Below are positions 33,660-47,700 of a stretch of DNA of 64,000 nt, one piece after another. A program made the translations under genes and the position numbers. The notes under the pieces were generated by a model that worked only from the letters and a program-made list of their open reading frames with translations, ran no database searches and had not been told where the DNA came from. Each line of letters opens with the position of its first letter. The stretch's first letter is position 1. This DNA is from Sclerodactyla briareus (Eukaryota > Echinodermata > Holothuroidea > Dendrochirotida > Sclerodactylidae): assembly GCA_026419785.1 (NCBI GenBank), contig JAODTK010004198.1:115454-179453 (forward strand), read 5' to 3'.

Positions 33660-34165
33660 GCGTGTACTGTTTAGGGGCTGCCGCCGCTGATACTCTCCAA
33701 CGCATCTGATTGACTGACAACTTTTTATGCACATGTCTGCCATGGGGAATCTTGGATGGGTTCGAAAGGTGGCCCAATTCCCCTAATTTACATGATTTTC
33801 CAGTTTGTCTGATTTCCAGTTTGTCGGAATTTGGATAAAACTTGGTGAGTATGAACTACATCTGGTCCTGACGGAAGCCAGAGTCAGAGAAATACAGGAT
33901 ACCCCACCACAAGAATCTTCAATACAGAGTCACACACTGAGTGCACTCAACCATGCACTCGCCTTTGAGAATGATGCAACACTTGAGATTGGTGTGTGTT
34001 GATGGTAGGGTATTCTGGAGTTGTAACGCTGAGGTCATCAGAGGACAAATATGCATAATATATGCAATTTTCCAAACTTTGTATAATCGAAACTTGGTGG
34101 ATGTAGACTACATCCACCATCTTGATCTTGGAGGTCAAATCTGCACAATTTTTGTGACTATTTGA
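33660..34165 (+). mobile_element. Helitron-like repeat fragment
   Basis: Contains 'gccgccgctgat', 'atgcacatgtctgcc', 'cttggatgggttcgaaaggt' and later 'aacttggtggatgtagacta', in family order for the plus orientation. Both ends are missing or too diverged to see. Confidence 0.5.
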
Positions 34166-34329
34166 AGTACATTTGGTGTTGTCCAAGCGAGTAGTTATGG
34201 CTCCCTCTGCAGCAGCCTAATAGGTTTCATTTGATCTGAATTCAGGAAGCCAAGTAAGGCACCTAAGGGATATCGCATTGATATTGTGGATGAGCACTGG
34301 TGAGATCTCGTCTTCTTTTAAGGGAATAG

Positions 34330-34672
34330 TGTTCAGATGATATTGAGGCAGGGGTGTAACTATCCCGACCTGCTCCTAGGACTGCTATTCCAGGTCCACT
34401 CCAAAAGGACAAACAGTGAACCCCAGAACCTGACAACTTTCTCACTTTCAACATGACTGCTCACAATCGACTGATGAGGTTCCTTGCAAATATCCCATGT
34501 CTAACCCCAAAACGTTCACCACTGCATTACAGAGAGCCATGATGTGGAGACTAAAGACCTCACCATCGCAACTGCAAGTACGGCCACTCGAGGTATACGT
34601 CGGTGACTGCTGGAATTTCAACACGATGTTTGCTTGTGGAGCATCACTACTACTCTAACCATTCTTCCATAT
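34330..34672 (+). repeat. Dispersed 'gaggcagggg' repeat (copy 2)
   Basis: Same order of phrases as 17908-18330: 'ttgaggcaggggtgtaacta', 'cgacctgctcctagga', 'tgactgctcacaatcgac', 'gcaactgcaagtacggccac'. Identity is moderate. Confidence 0.7.
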
Positions 34673-34689
34673 TGAAGGTATGGTCTCCT

Positions 34690-37600
34690 GCTAAGACGAT
34701 AAATAGCAAAACATCAGGTTTTCCCCTATAAAATATACATTTTCGGCTGGTTTGAGCTATCGTGATTCACCGCAGTCAGCCTAGCTGTCCCATCACTCAC
34801 TCGCCCAATCACATGCCTGGAAGCCACCTAGCCGCATCCAATCGCCCGCCCCCTCCAGGCAAGCGAGCAGGTCTGGGCCTAGCCCATCCCTCCCGACTCC
34901 CTAGGTACCCCGAACTGTGCCAACCATGAGCGCGAGGATCCATCACTCATATCTGATCCATCAGTTATATCTGATCCATTGATCACTTCTAATCCATTGA
35001 TCATATCCACCCATCGACAACTACTGTAAGTGGTTTTCAAGGCAAGACAATCAAATACACAGAGCCTATGTGGTGTTCTGGATATGGGGTCATTCTCTGG
35101 GGTCATTTCGCTGACGACAAAGTTGATCTGAGGTCAAAGTTTTTTATCCTGCAGATTGAATTGGACAATAATGAAATGCAGCCATCATCAGTAGTGACCA
35201 ATTTCACTTCATGGAGTGCTCAGCAATTAAAACAAAGGCTGTGGTCACCTAGGTGTCATTTTCAGCCCCAAAAGGCCATTTACTCTATGATTAGATAATT
35301 GCCTCTATATGGTTCTGAGCTACATCATCAGTGGAGCTCCAGATTTCATGTGAAATCTGTCCTTTATCTTTTTTTTTTGACTGTCTGAAATATCTTTGTA
35401 CCTCCCCCCCAAAAGGGCTTTGACCATTGTTGACCATGTGTGTGAACAATTGAATAACTTATGTGAGCAAGCTGAATGATGATGGCGATTGATATAAATG
35501 TATATACATTATATTTTTCATAATATATAGAGGTCTGTATCACTTTCATGGAAAGTCCAATACCAGAGTGCTACAGATGCACTATTGCCTTAACAAACAA
35601 ATAAAAACAGATAACAATGGAATAACAACTAAAGGATAACAATGGCCACTAATTAACAAATGATTGCAATATGACTGAGTTGTACAGGTTGAACCCATTT
35701 GATACATAGTGTAAGTTATTGTGACGAATTCTCTACATAATGGGCATACATACTGATCCTGTAAACTCTCTCCTGTAAAAGACTGATTTATCAGAATGAT
35801 TACCTGTTCCAGGTTGAAGAAGCAAAAGGCCTAAAAGAAATTAGGTCACTGAATTTCTGTTCTTCTACAAATTGCTTCTCAGAACAGCTGTAAAGTCCCC
35901 CCTATGGTCGTTTGACAACAGGAGGAAATAATCGTTCCTCAACACTCAAGAAAAGTTTAGGCAATCATTGCAACCTATTGTGTATATGTGCTTGTATGTG
36001 CTGGTTTTAACATACAAGGGGAAAATGTTTTGACAAACAGCATATAACTTATATGTAATTGAATGTGCTGATATGATAACATGTGCTTCTCAATCACATC
36101 GACGCAAAAATCCATGGCAGGACTAATTTTTAGGTGCTTTACTTCAAACTTCCTCCAATCTGGTGCAGCCTCCCCCCTTCTCCCTCTCCAACAAAAAAAT
36201 TGGCCGAGCTTACAAAATTCATGTTTATGACATAACAATTATTTTAAGTAACACACCATGTATCTTATATACAGTACCTTCTGGGGGAAATTATAGAGTT
36301 TTGCATGGTGTGACCCATTTTTGCCACAATTTTATATTCTATAATCAGTAATTATCATAAACATAACCAAATAAACTTTCCAACAGTCTTACCACCTAAG
36401 CCCAATAGCTGGATTTGTCATACATATAAGCACCATACTTCCCCATACAAAAGTTGAAATTAACTAACCAGTTATTATTTTAAATACTGAAGTGAAAAAT
36501 GGATACTGTACCTAAGCTGAAGGTTGTTTCATTTATCGTTTGATTTATATAAAAGAGAATGATTATATACAGTGGCTATATACATATAGAAATTGAACTA
36601 AAAGCTAATGAAAAACAGCAGTGTATAGGACAGGCCAGTTACTCAACTAATATGACAACTTCTCCTTTTCCAGATGTGCTGAAGTTGATTAAGACAAATC
36701 TACGAAAGACTTAAGAACACAGAAGTGTCTAACAAACCGCTCATTCTTGACTATTAAAACAGGAATTGAGAGAAAAAATAAGTTTTAGCGTACATAATGC
36801 TGCGTCTATGGTAAGATACCTTTGTCTTAAGTCTCTAGGTATTCCCTCGTCAACAGGCAGTTTCCTCAAGAAGAAACCTAATCAGGTTCCAACTGATAAT
36901 GCCATCTTGAATAATGAACCTAGCCAAGAAATGGAACGGAAACCTGTCTTCCTGAAAGAGATACCAAATGGATGTTGAGGAACATCCGTACGAGGTCAGC
37001 GCCCAAAAAATTGGGGTTCCTGTAAAATCATTAGGGTGCTCAAATAAACTGGCCTTTTGAAACGTCAGAGGAGGGATTATATGGTACTTACTATTGATAT
37101 CTACGAAAGTGCAAGCTACTACAACAGGTGAAACCATGGGAAAACAGTAAAGGAAAATTGTGAAATAGTAGAGGCTAGAATATATAGCTTAAAAAAATCA
37201 TATGATCAAGTTGGATGTTGAGGTTGGCTTTAATACTGGAAGCTCCATAACTTAATAATTGAATCTCAGAATATTGCCTAGATTGCATTGGGTTCTATGC
37301 ACCACTGCCCGTTTGGGCGATCTGTCCGTTCTGCCATATTTTAGTCACTTCCTGCCTGAATTACCAAATTCGAATTGTTTTCAAGGACAGTCTGCCCTTG
37401 TCCTCTCTGCCAAGGACATGGAACAGGACACTGCATCAGCAGCATGACCGCATTATTGCAATGTGAGAGTGGGGGGTGGGAGGGGGGGTGGGTGGTAAAA
37501 ATAGGGCGGCTGGTTGGTGACTCTGCCCCAGAGTACAGGTTTGTGAGGTGTAAGAATGTAATGAGTTGCATGCTATTCTCAGCAAACCTTTTTTTATTGG

Positions 37601-38650
37601 ACCCATAACCTATTTGCGAGTACTTTACAAGCAATCGTTACGATCCTGAAACACCAGTTTGTGACTCTTGTCTTTATCACACTTGCTCAAACTTTACCTT
37701 GGGATACAGGCAAGTAAGCGAATGACTATTTAAGTTTTTTTCATTCGTTTCTTGTACCTCGTACCTAAAACATGAACTGTTGTGTCGGCATATCACTAAT
37801 AGTGCCCTTTTCCAATCACTGACAATACCATTCCAATAACCTTTGCTTTCCCTCCCCCCCCCCCCCCCCCCCCATGGACAATGCGTCATACACAAAATCT
37901 GATAGTGGACCTTCACGTTCCCTTCCGTATACGTCAGTGGTGAACCGGTCAGAAATGAGGTCTTTTCATACTCATTTTCATTTTCAGAATTTACTAGAAG
38001 TCTTCATGTAATATGGGGGCCACTCGCAACATGTGTTTAGAAACCTATATGAATATTCACAGTTGCAACTGACAACTATTAGAACATCCCACAGAGGTTT
38101 AAATCAATTTTATCCCATATTCACTGTGTAACTTGCGATGATGCACTATCATTGGTTCAGCATGTAAATGCCACAGCCAATTAATATACTCACATATAGG
38201 TCAACTGCACACAGTCTGCAATCAAGTTTGATAATGCATATACATTACTTGACCATTCAGAAAAAGTTTGGATTGACACAGACAGAGGAATGTTTATAAC
38301 TATGGGTGTAGCCTAGTGGGCAAGTGAGCCATTGAGCTGATTAAAGGGCTGCCGAAGGAGCAACAACCATGCCTCTTGGACAAGACTACTCCTCCTGTGG
38401 TGTCCCACAGGGTTCTCTACAAGAGGGCAACCTCCAGTTCACCAGTGAACCTTCATTGCTTCTCTCGCTTGAAAATGATCCAGTTAAATATAGGTATAAA
38501 GATTATAATACAAAAGTGTTGATTGAGAAGTGACAACCGGCCTTAAAACGGGGGGACAAATTGCATCTTTGCCAGGTGGAATTCTCAAGCGAAGCAAGCC
38601 TTTGCGGGTGGGGATGACATCGGGTGGGGTTGAAGTTGGGTGGGATGAGA
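34690..38650. other. Intergenic region, nothing recognised
   Basis: No supported gene in about 4 kb. There are four variants of 'tctgatccattgatca' near 34945-35005, an AT-rich stretch (35450-36800), and a poly-C run at 37854-37873. This is the 3' side of tetraspanin B. Confidence 0.4.
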
Positions 38651-38655
38651 GGAGA

Positions 38656-38760
38656 TCAGAGGTTCACACGGAGGGGTGGTCTAGATGTAGCTCTTTTGTC
38701 ATCATCCATGGGGCGTCCGATGGCGATACAGAGACAGCAAGAGAATATCATACCCAGCAA
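38656..38760 (-). CDS. Tetraspanin B last exon: end of TM4 and tail
   Basis: After an acceptor on the minus strand (ttttctatctccacag) it reads LLGMIFSCCLCIAIG, the most conserved tetraspanin TM4 block, with juxtamembrane cysteines that are palmitoylation sites in the family. The basic/polar tail RPMDDDKRATSRPPLRVNL follows, then TGA. Confidence 0.92.
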   Translation of the reverse strand: MLGMIFSCCLCIAIGRPMDDDKRATSRPPLRVNL

Positions 38761-41700
38761 CTGTGGAGATAGAAAAATAGTATCCATTAGACAACGTCCA
38801 TCAGCAAAGCGTAAAAAACAACAACATTGGCTTACCACCGGGAGGCGGTAGTTCGCAACACGTCGAGTCATACCAAAGAACTTGAAAAATATTTACCTGT
38901 TGCCTTCTTGCTGGGCACCAATACAAGAGACTGGGGCAGGGAGGTGAACTGCCCTCCAGGCGGCACTGGCCCTGTCGTGTGACATTCACGGCAGGTGGGC
39001 TTGGGTGGAGGTGTCGGGATCATTATGGTCCCCTGCAGCTGGGCGCTGTTCACAGCGTATGCCCCTAGCTTACCTTTTCCTTTCCAAATGACTTGAAGCT
39101 TAGTATATACATATTTCTTACATTACGGCAGTCAAACCCCAAACAGAATTTCAACCGATCTGAGAGCGCTGATGAGGCACAATAGGCTATCGCAGGGTCA
39201 ACTGCAGGATCCTCTGTAATACAAAGTCTATGTTAACAATATACTCTGGGGAACCTTGTAGCAAACAAACTATAGATGGGATTCAAAAGAAAGTCCCTAC
39301 TTCCCCCAATGTCATAGATTCTTCAAATTCCTTAAAAGTAAAAAAAATTGAAATAACTCAACAGCAAACTTCCAGAACCTCCCAATTCTGGTTGTGGGGT
39401 TTTGATATTCCTTGTATAAACCTCCTAGTTCTATTCATAACATAACTGATATATTGTTACGTACCACCCCTTGTAACTCAAACAGATTAGTCATGGAAAC
39501 AGGAGAAATTTATCACACTGCCCTCTATCACTACACAGTACATAGAACTAAACAAATGGTCAAGATAAATTCATGTAACAGCAGAAACATCCTCATATAC
39601 TGAACCATATTCAATCCATATGGTTTTCGGTGTGTAGTCTGCACTTTTTATGCACCCAGTGTTGGCACCCACGACAGAAGATGGGATGCCTGCCAACTCC
39701 CTTCCTGCAACTCCACAGGGAAGCTGCCCCAGGTCTTGGAGAGGGTTCAGGTCATGCCCACACACCATTACTTCAGTTTGGTTCATATTGACAATACTAT
39801 AGTTTTGTTTGGATTGAATTACACGTGTTATCCGCAGTAGGTTGAGTAAACAAAAAGATTCGTGTTGAATGATACATTAGCCTGCCCATGTTGAATTACG
39901 ATCCAGTAATGTAAACATGGCTTCTACTTTCTGTTTGCTATGACAAGGTGATCAAACCCCCAGACCGCATTTCAGCCGGCAGAAGTGGTTGAAATAGGCA
40001 CGACCTGCTTTTGTGCAAATTACCCCCCCCCCCCCCCTCCCTGTCCATATCGCATCTATTCACCGACAAAAACCCGATACCATGGTCTGTTCAGTCTGAA
40101 AGACTTTCTCTCTGACAGCTCAAAGTGCTTGCTGAGCCCCTTCACACCCCACCCAGGCACCTCCCCTCCCCCTCCGCCCGTGGCAGGATAACATCCACTC
40201 ACCTGTACGACGCCTAGTCCCATGGTCAGTCCACAGATGACATATTCTTCTCAAGTTCCTCAAAGAGCCTCGTTGAGCACCCCTGGTGGGAAACATTTTA
40301 TTCCACTTTAATATCAACTGTTCTGAAAGAGCACCCTCTCTCTCTCTGACTGCAATGGTTATCAATCAGGTAATTATATCCCGCGACAACTGGAAGTGTC
40401 CGGGGATCTTATGGTTTTGTTGGGCGTGTAGCCGCCACCGGAAACTTCAGGCGTTAGCTCAATAACTCTTCAAACACTTTATCCGATTGATCAGGAACTT
40501 GGCACACATGTACACCCTTATGAAATCTCGGATACGTTCGAAGTTGGGCAATCACTGCAATGCTGGGGTCTGCTAATTTCATATTTTGCGAAATTTTCAC
40601 CAGTTTATCAGATTTTAAAGAAACTTGGTGGAAGGGGCTATGTTGATCCGAAAAATGTGGAGGGTCATGTCAAGGTCATCGAAGGTCAATTTGCGAAATT
40701 TATGTGATTTTTCAAACTTCGTCAGATTTGAACGAAACTTGGTGGTTAGGGATTATAGTTGATCCCGAACATGTGGAGGACATTTCAAGGTTCTCGGAGT
40801 TCAAATTTGCGAAATTTATGTGATTTTTCAAACTTCGTCAGATTTGAACGAAACTTGGTGGTTAGGGATTATAGTTGATCCCGAAAAATGTGGCTGTCAT
40901 TTCAAGGTCATCGAAGGTCAATTTGCGAAATTTATGTGATTTTTCAAACTTCGTCAGATTTGAACGAAACTTGGTGGGAAGGGGCTATGGTTGATCCCGA
41001 AAAATGTGGAGGTCTCATTTCAAGGTCATCGAAGGTCAATTTGCGAAATTTATGTGATTTTTCAAACTTCGTCAGATTTGAACGAAACTTGGTGGTTAGG
41101 GCTTATAGTTGATCCCGAAAAATGTGGCTGTCATTTCAAGGTCATCGAAGGTCAATTTGCGAAATTTATGTGATTTTTCAAACTTCGTCAGATTTGAACG
41201 AAACTTGGTGGGAAGGGGCTATGGTTGATCCCGAAAAATGTGGCTGTCATTTCAAGGTCATCGAAGGTCAATTTGCGAAATTTATGTGATTTTTCAAACT
41301 TCGTCAGATTTGAACGAAACTTGGTGGGAAGGGGCTATGGTTGATCCCGAAAAATGTGGCTGTCATTTCAAGGTCATCGAAGGTCAATTTGCGAAATTTA
41401 TGTGATTTTTCAAACTTCGTCAGATTTGAACGAAACTTGGTGGTTAGGGCTTATAGTTGATCCCGAAAAATGTGGCTGTCATTTCAAGGTCATCGAAGGT
41501 CAATTTGCGAAATTTATGTGATTTTTCAAACTTCGTCAGATTTGAACGAAACTTGGTGGGAAGGGGCTATGGTTGATCCCGAAAAATGTGGCTGTCATTT
41601 CAAGGTCATCGAAGGTCAATTTGCGAAATTTATGTGATTTTTCAAACTTCGTCAGATTTGAACGAAACTTGGTGGGAAGGGGCTATGGTTGATCCCGAAA

Positions 41701-44700
41701 AATGTGGCTGTCATTTCAAGGTCATCGAAGGTCAATTTGCGAAATTTATGTGATTTTTCAAACTTCGTCAGATTTGAACGAAACTTGGTGGGAAGGGGCT
41801 ATGGTTGATCCCGAAAAATGTGGCTGTCATTTCAAGGTCATCGAAGGTCAATTTGCGAAATTTATGTGATTTTTCAAACTTCGTCAGATTTGAACGAAAC
41901 TTGGTGGTTAGGGCTTATAGTTGATCCCGAAAAATGTGGCTGTCATTTCAAGGTCATCGAAGGTCAATTTGCGAAATTTATGTGATTTTTCAAACTTCGT
42001 CAGATTTGAACGAAACTTGGTGGTTAGGGTTGCACTGCCTAGTTAGGTCTCCTGGTTTAGCAGAGCCCATGAACCTTTTCTTCTTGATTGTAAGCCCTAA
42101 ATTTGTTACCCCCATGCAATGTTGCTATAGGGAGGTAGGGTCTCGTGCCCAACAGCCGAAACTTTCAATATTTGAGGCATTTTGGACCTCAGATCCTCCT
42201 GGCCACAAGCTCCACCATACAATCTTCAGACCATGTACCAGAGTGTTTCTTTCACCTAACCCGGCATATAGCCTTTTGGACGTCAGGTATCCCCAATGCA
42301 GCACCTGTCTTGGTTTTGATAACCCTTCCCTTCCCCCCCCCCCCCCCCCCCTCTCTCGACATAGCCCTGACAATCAACGATAACGCTCCTATACTGGATT
42401 GACTTTTGGAGATGAACGATACTTCATGTATGCTATGTGTTGTGCGAGGCAGTACATCTGACTTCTGGCATCATCTGCCCAACCTATAGCCTAAAAGATA
42501 GAGCGTCCCCCACACCTTGCTGCGAGGCATTTGCACTCCCAACATTGATATTCATCACTTACACATAATGGCAATTTTACATCTAGATTGCTCTACCTAG
42601 GATTTATCTCTGCAGCTTCCTGAAAGTTTCTAGTAACACACTTTACGTTCTGGAACAATGTTTACCCATACGAATACAACTGTTTGTCATCCAGTGTAAC
42701 TCGTACAGGAAATTTTTTTTCTCTTCAAGCAGTTACTGTCATAGACTCTCCAGTTAATATGATAGCCCCATGACCCAGACATTTTTTTATATTTTATGGT
42801 ATATACTTGCCGAACAGAAGATCGAACCCCGGTCTACCAGGTGGAAGGCCCAATGAACAGTCTGGAGCTCTTCAAGACCAGACTCTCCAAGTTCTCTCCG
42901 TTCTCTTGTAGTTAAAGAAATGTTTACCTTGATGTAATATATAGTTGGCATAAAGCGCAATACACAATGAGGTCTCAGAACACAGGGCTACACGGAAGAC
43001 AGCCGCTCGCGTGACACGTCGCCCGTCGAGTCATTGAGAAAATTCAGCAATTTAGTGTATCTCACAATTTAGGACGACTGGCCACTATCTGCCCACTGCA
43101 GGATGCTTACCGTTGTGTAGATTATCAAGTTGAGATCACCGCCAAAGATCTTGGATATAGCTGCAAGGCCTCGGGGGTTCACAGCCCTCCTGGCGCAACA
43201 TGAAGCAGGGATGCCAAACTGATTCGTTTTAGGGCTGAGCCAGATCGCAGGAGGATGACGAACCGCAGCACTTCAACTGGAAGAAGATAACAGGGGTGAA
43301 AATGGTAATAACAACTCACTTACTATTCATCACAAAAAATGCTACAAATCTGATTAATTGCCTCAAATTGATTCTAAATCTGATTCTAGAAATCAGCAGC
43401 AGAATGTTGAATTTTGCAAATTTTGAGACAAGGGATCATTCTCTCTCTCTCTCTGCGGAATGTGACTAGTTGGCCAAGGAGGGTGGGGGGGAGGAGGGGG
43501 GGGGGGTATTTTATACGCATGAGCTGAGTGATTGGGGAGTGAAGTAGACATTCTTGGGTTACTGGCAGTGCCTTCCTAATTAACACAATGGACATCCTCA
43601 ATTCTTTTCTATTACATTGACAAGGACATATTCCAATTTCTCTGTCTGTTGCCAGTTTCTTGGATTGTTTCTCAATTTCCTTGTTCTGTGCTAATCTGTG
43701 GAGGCCATACAGCCTTCCCACATAATGGTCCTCCGTCTAACACATTATGCTCGGTTAACTCTTTTCCGTCACCTTTCCACTTCCCTCTGGGGATTTTTTG
43801 TTGTTGAGACATTGTAGCCTGAAATTATTGTGCCCCCCCCCCCTCCCCCCCCCCCCCCCCAGTACTACCATCTTTCAGCTCCTGATCTCTTCAAAGAATT
43901 TGAAAAGGCAGATCATCTTGTCTCTGTCTTCCTATGGACATGAAGAGCCAGATTCATGCTGACCGCCACAACCCCCCCCCCCCCCCCGACCACAAGCCCC
44001 CACCCCCCCCTACTTACCTTTCCAGCATAGAGTCGACAGCACTCCCCCCAGGCTCCTCTGGATACTTCACCTGCATTGCGTCGTCCATACCTGGAATGAA
44101 AACTGACATTGTTGCTTCATAGTAAAGGATATGATGGCTTTCATAGTAATGATATATGGCTCCATAGTAATAATAGTACGACATTGTGCAAGATTCTGGA
44201 ACATTTTCAGTGTGTGTTAACCAGGTGCTGCAGGCCGATCCAGTAACGAAGGCACATAAACAACATTATCAATTCAAAATCCAATCGATTGCCATCCGGA
44301 AGAAAACTCCATCTAGGCGTGCAGTATAACATCACAGAGCCACACGAGCTAATCAATGTTAGGCTTGAATTAGAGGAGGCTGTCAATGTCAATGGAGCAT
44401 ATTCGATATTCTGACAAAATGTAATCATTCTGCCCAACTCACATGTCACTATAAATAACCACTACTGTCATCGAGGGCCCGCTGTAGGGGCAGACCACAC
44501 GACAAGCTTCTCTGACTTTCTGCTTTGCAGAGGTGCTCCCGTACAGCATGTCCGGTGCTTGGTTCCTACCTGGAGACTCGTCAAGTTGCAGCAACTCACT
44601 AGACTGGGAAGAGCCGGGAGGATCATCAAAGCACTCGAGGGTTCCAAACATTCTTTCTTGCTTGAACCCTGACGCCCCAACACAACCATCTCCCTTCCCC

Positions 44701-47700
44701 CCCCCCCCCATCTCCGGCCACCTGCACAGTCCAAGCAACTGCAGGTTTCATTCCATATTGGTAGGATTGGTTTAGTCAGTCCGAGTAGGAGGGTGGGGGT
44801 AGACCGGTGTTAGCACAATTGGATGGACAACCCAAACCGCTCCCCCCCCCCCCATCCGTCCCCCCTTCCTCCTTTGGTACTCGCCTACGACATGCCAACT
44901 ATTTCTCCAAAGGAACTCAATTGTTTAAAACGTCCCACACAAGCTTCATTCCCTAGGCATCTTCTTGTTTTTATCATCTGCCAGATTCAAAGACCAGTCA
45001 TTCATGGACTGTCCTGGCGCAAACCAAGTAGCAAACCCGGATTTGCACAGAGTGGAGAAACCGCAACAACGGATCAAAGATCTTGGAATCACCTCCCGAA
45101 TCCACCATTTCTAGAAAAATCTGTGCCTAATTGCAGTGTTTTCATTGGGCACACGATTCAATGCATCCCATCATACCAGCAGGTTTGGGATCAGATGCCC
45201 ATAATTCAACATACGGTCCGCACGTTGGTCGGAAACACATCAATCGAGGTACAGTGGTAAACTTAATCTCTGCATTGCCATATAAATTAACTGAGGGTTC
45301 CATACTATGGCAGGCAGTCACCCATACCCAGCCTACATAATTGTTACCCCAACGTCATGGGATCACCCAGCCCCAGTAATCCAACCCTACTTCCTATACT
45401 GGATTACGCTGCAAATGTCTACTGATATGGAAGATGAACTTTGCCACGTCTAGTGCAACGCATATCAACCTACTTTTCCCATCAGTCACCTCACCTATAG
45501 CCTAGAAGCGAACATCCCCCAAGCCCCTGCTGGAAAGCGATTGCACACCCTGCATCGATACCACATGTACACATACTGGCACATCCCACATCCAGGTTTC
45601 TCCACCTAGAATTTGTCTCTGCATTTTTCTGCTATCTAGAGTAAGAGTAACACAACTCATATTGGTGAAACAATATCACCCATACAAATGCAATTGCTTG
45701 CTATTCAGTGCAGTTCGCACAGGGGTAATTTTTTTCTAATTCAATAATTACAAGCATTCTCAATAGGCGGCTATCACCTCTCCAGTTAAAGACCACGGCA
45801 GGCTCGGATACAACAGAGGTTATATCATATTGGCCTTCAAAATTGGGCATCTACAGAGCATGGGGGGAGAATCTGAACTGCGCCATAACGCATGACTTCA
45901 CACATGGACAACCCGGGAAGTTATGTCATGTATTCATTGTTTTATTTTGTTGAATGATAACAAGTTTTTTTAGCAGAATTCTTTGTTTTTCTCTCACCAG
46001 CTTAACCATCAACACCTACCAACCCACTACAGGAAGTGAGGATAATGTGTGAATTCCAATAGAAACAAAGATTGTTTGCAGAGTTGTGCCGGAAGGCTTA
46101 TGATTGCTTGACTGCTACTGATAATAATTGTCTAGTTCCATCCTGATCGAGCTCAAAATCTGTGAATTTCAAATGTGTTCAGTTGCCTTGAAATGTCTAT
46201 CACACGTGTCACAAAAATCTAGCAGTTTGAAAAATGGCATAAATTATGCAAGTGTGACCTCAGATGACCTAGAAATGACCATCACTTTTGTCGACTAGGA
46301 ACCGACAAGGTCTGAGAATCGCATAAGTTAAGGAAATTAGATCTCCGATGATCCAAAACGGAAAACAACTCTCATCAGGACCCGAATGTAGTCCACATCT
46401 ACCAGTCTCCTCAAAACCCGGACAGTTTTGAACCACATAAAATACGCAGATGAACGCTGATGACCTCACTTGACTACATCTTTTATACCAACACTAAGCA
46501 CCCATACCACAATATCCCCTAGGGTTGTGGCGGTACCTATATTTTTTGGAACCGGTACTACCGATGCCCTGGCAACCGGTATCGGTGCTGTACCGTATTC
46601 AGCATGCTCCTCCTAAACTACTGCTAGCAATCGTTATATTTCTGCATACTTGCAGCACACTGTATGGGGCATCTATTTTCACAATGTTCTTCTTTCATAC
46701 ATCTTAATTTTTCATGTACAGATTTCCCCCCAAAAAGAATATGATTTCGTGTACCAGAACTGAATGTTCATATGGTTTTTCGTTTCGTTTTCTGAAAAGA
46801 CTTCATGACAACGTACGTATGGCAACCAGCACCTACATTGTGACCCTGTGGTGCGGGTAGTACTAGTACGCACGCAGAAATACATGTGCAACTCTGATTC
46901 TTCCATACGTACTTGAGCTCAGCCCCACCGAAAAAGATCGCTACTCGCTAGCGCAAGTACCAGCTGAGTAAGCCCCCTTAAGTAACGTATATTTAGCAAG
47001 AAAACTGAAGCAAGGCACAGTCTAAAGTTAGTCGTAAAAACCACCAAATCAATGTTAAACCTTTATGTATGATTGTTTAATCCACCAATTGTCTAATTAA
47101 TCACGATTCGTTCATTCAGACTTGTAGGCCAACGCAAATATATTGCATATCGCGATCGACGATCGTAAATAAATCCACTCCTTAACCACATAGTCAATGG
47201 GAAAATCCTATTGAAGTTAAGTGTATGTAGGAGGATCGTTGCCGTCGGTCCATAGACTTGGTATTGTTGTGTAGCGCGCTGGGGAAGTGGGAGAACATTG
47301 GATGCTCAAGAAAAGTAAGTTGGTGATGACCACGTGTTCCAAGCAGGGCTATGTTAAAGTGGCACGAACGGGGCGAGTGCAGCTAGCAACAGACAGCTTT
47401 GCATGTTACGTTACGTGACGCTGCGATGTCCGACAGCGGCTGCGATTTCGGCAAATAATGCAAATACACAGCTCGAACACAATGTGGGCAGTTTTAAATT
47501 TTAAACAGATGCAGATTTCTTTTGCAGATGAAGTGCGATGTACAGGGCGGCTGGGATGGGCAAAAAATACAAGTATGACAGCACTGGATTTTGATATTTC
47601 AACTAAGAGTACGCAATCTTGGTAGCCAATAACGGTAATTTCCGCCAGTACCGATAATAGTCACTGGGCAATTGAAGTCGGTACTGCCGGAAGAGAGTAC

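Noticed and set aside
38868..39053. Minus-strand proline-rich frame with a TCRECHTTG segment and plausible splice sites
   Set aside because: It lies in the long intron of tetraspanin B, but its phases do not fit and a proline-rich block cannot belong inside TM4. It could be an exon of something else; there is no further evidence.
40888..42383. Several open frames beginning ATG TGG CTG
   Set aside because: They are the same phase of the 116-bp tandem repeat and carry no independent evidence of coding.
44439..44775. Three overlapping frames on both strands near 44440-44775
   Set aside because: They shadow each other, none shows a domain, and the stretch is intronic to tetraspanin B.
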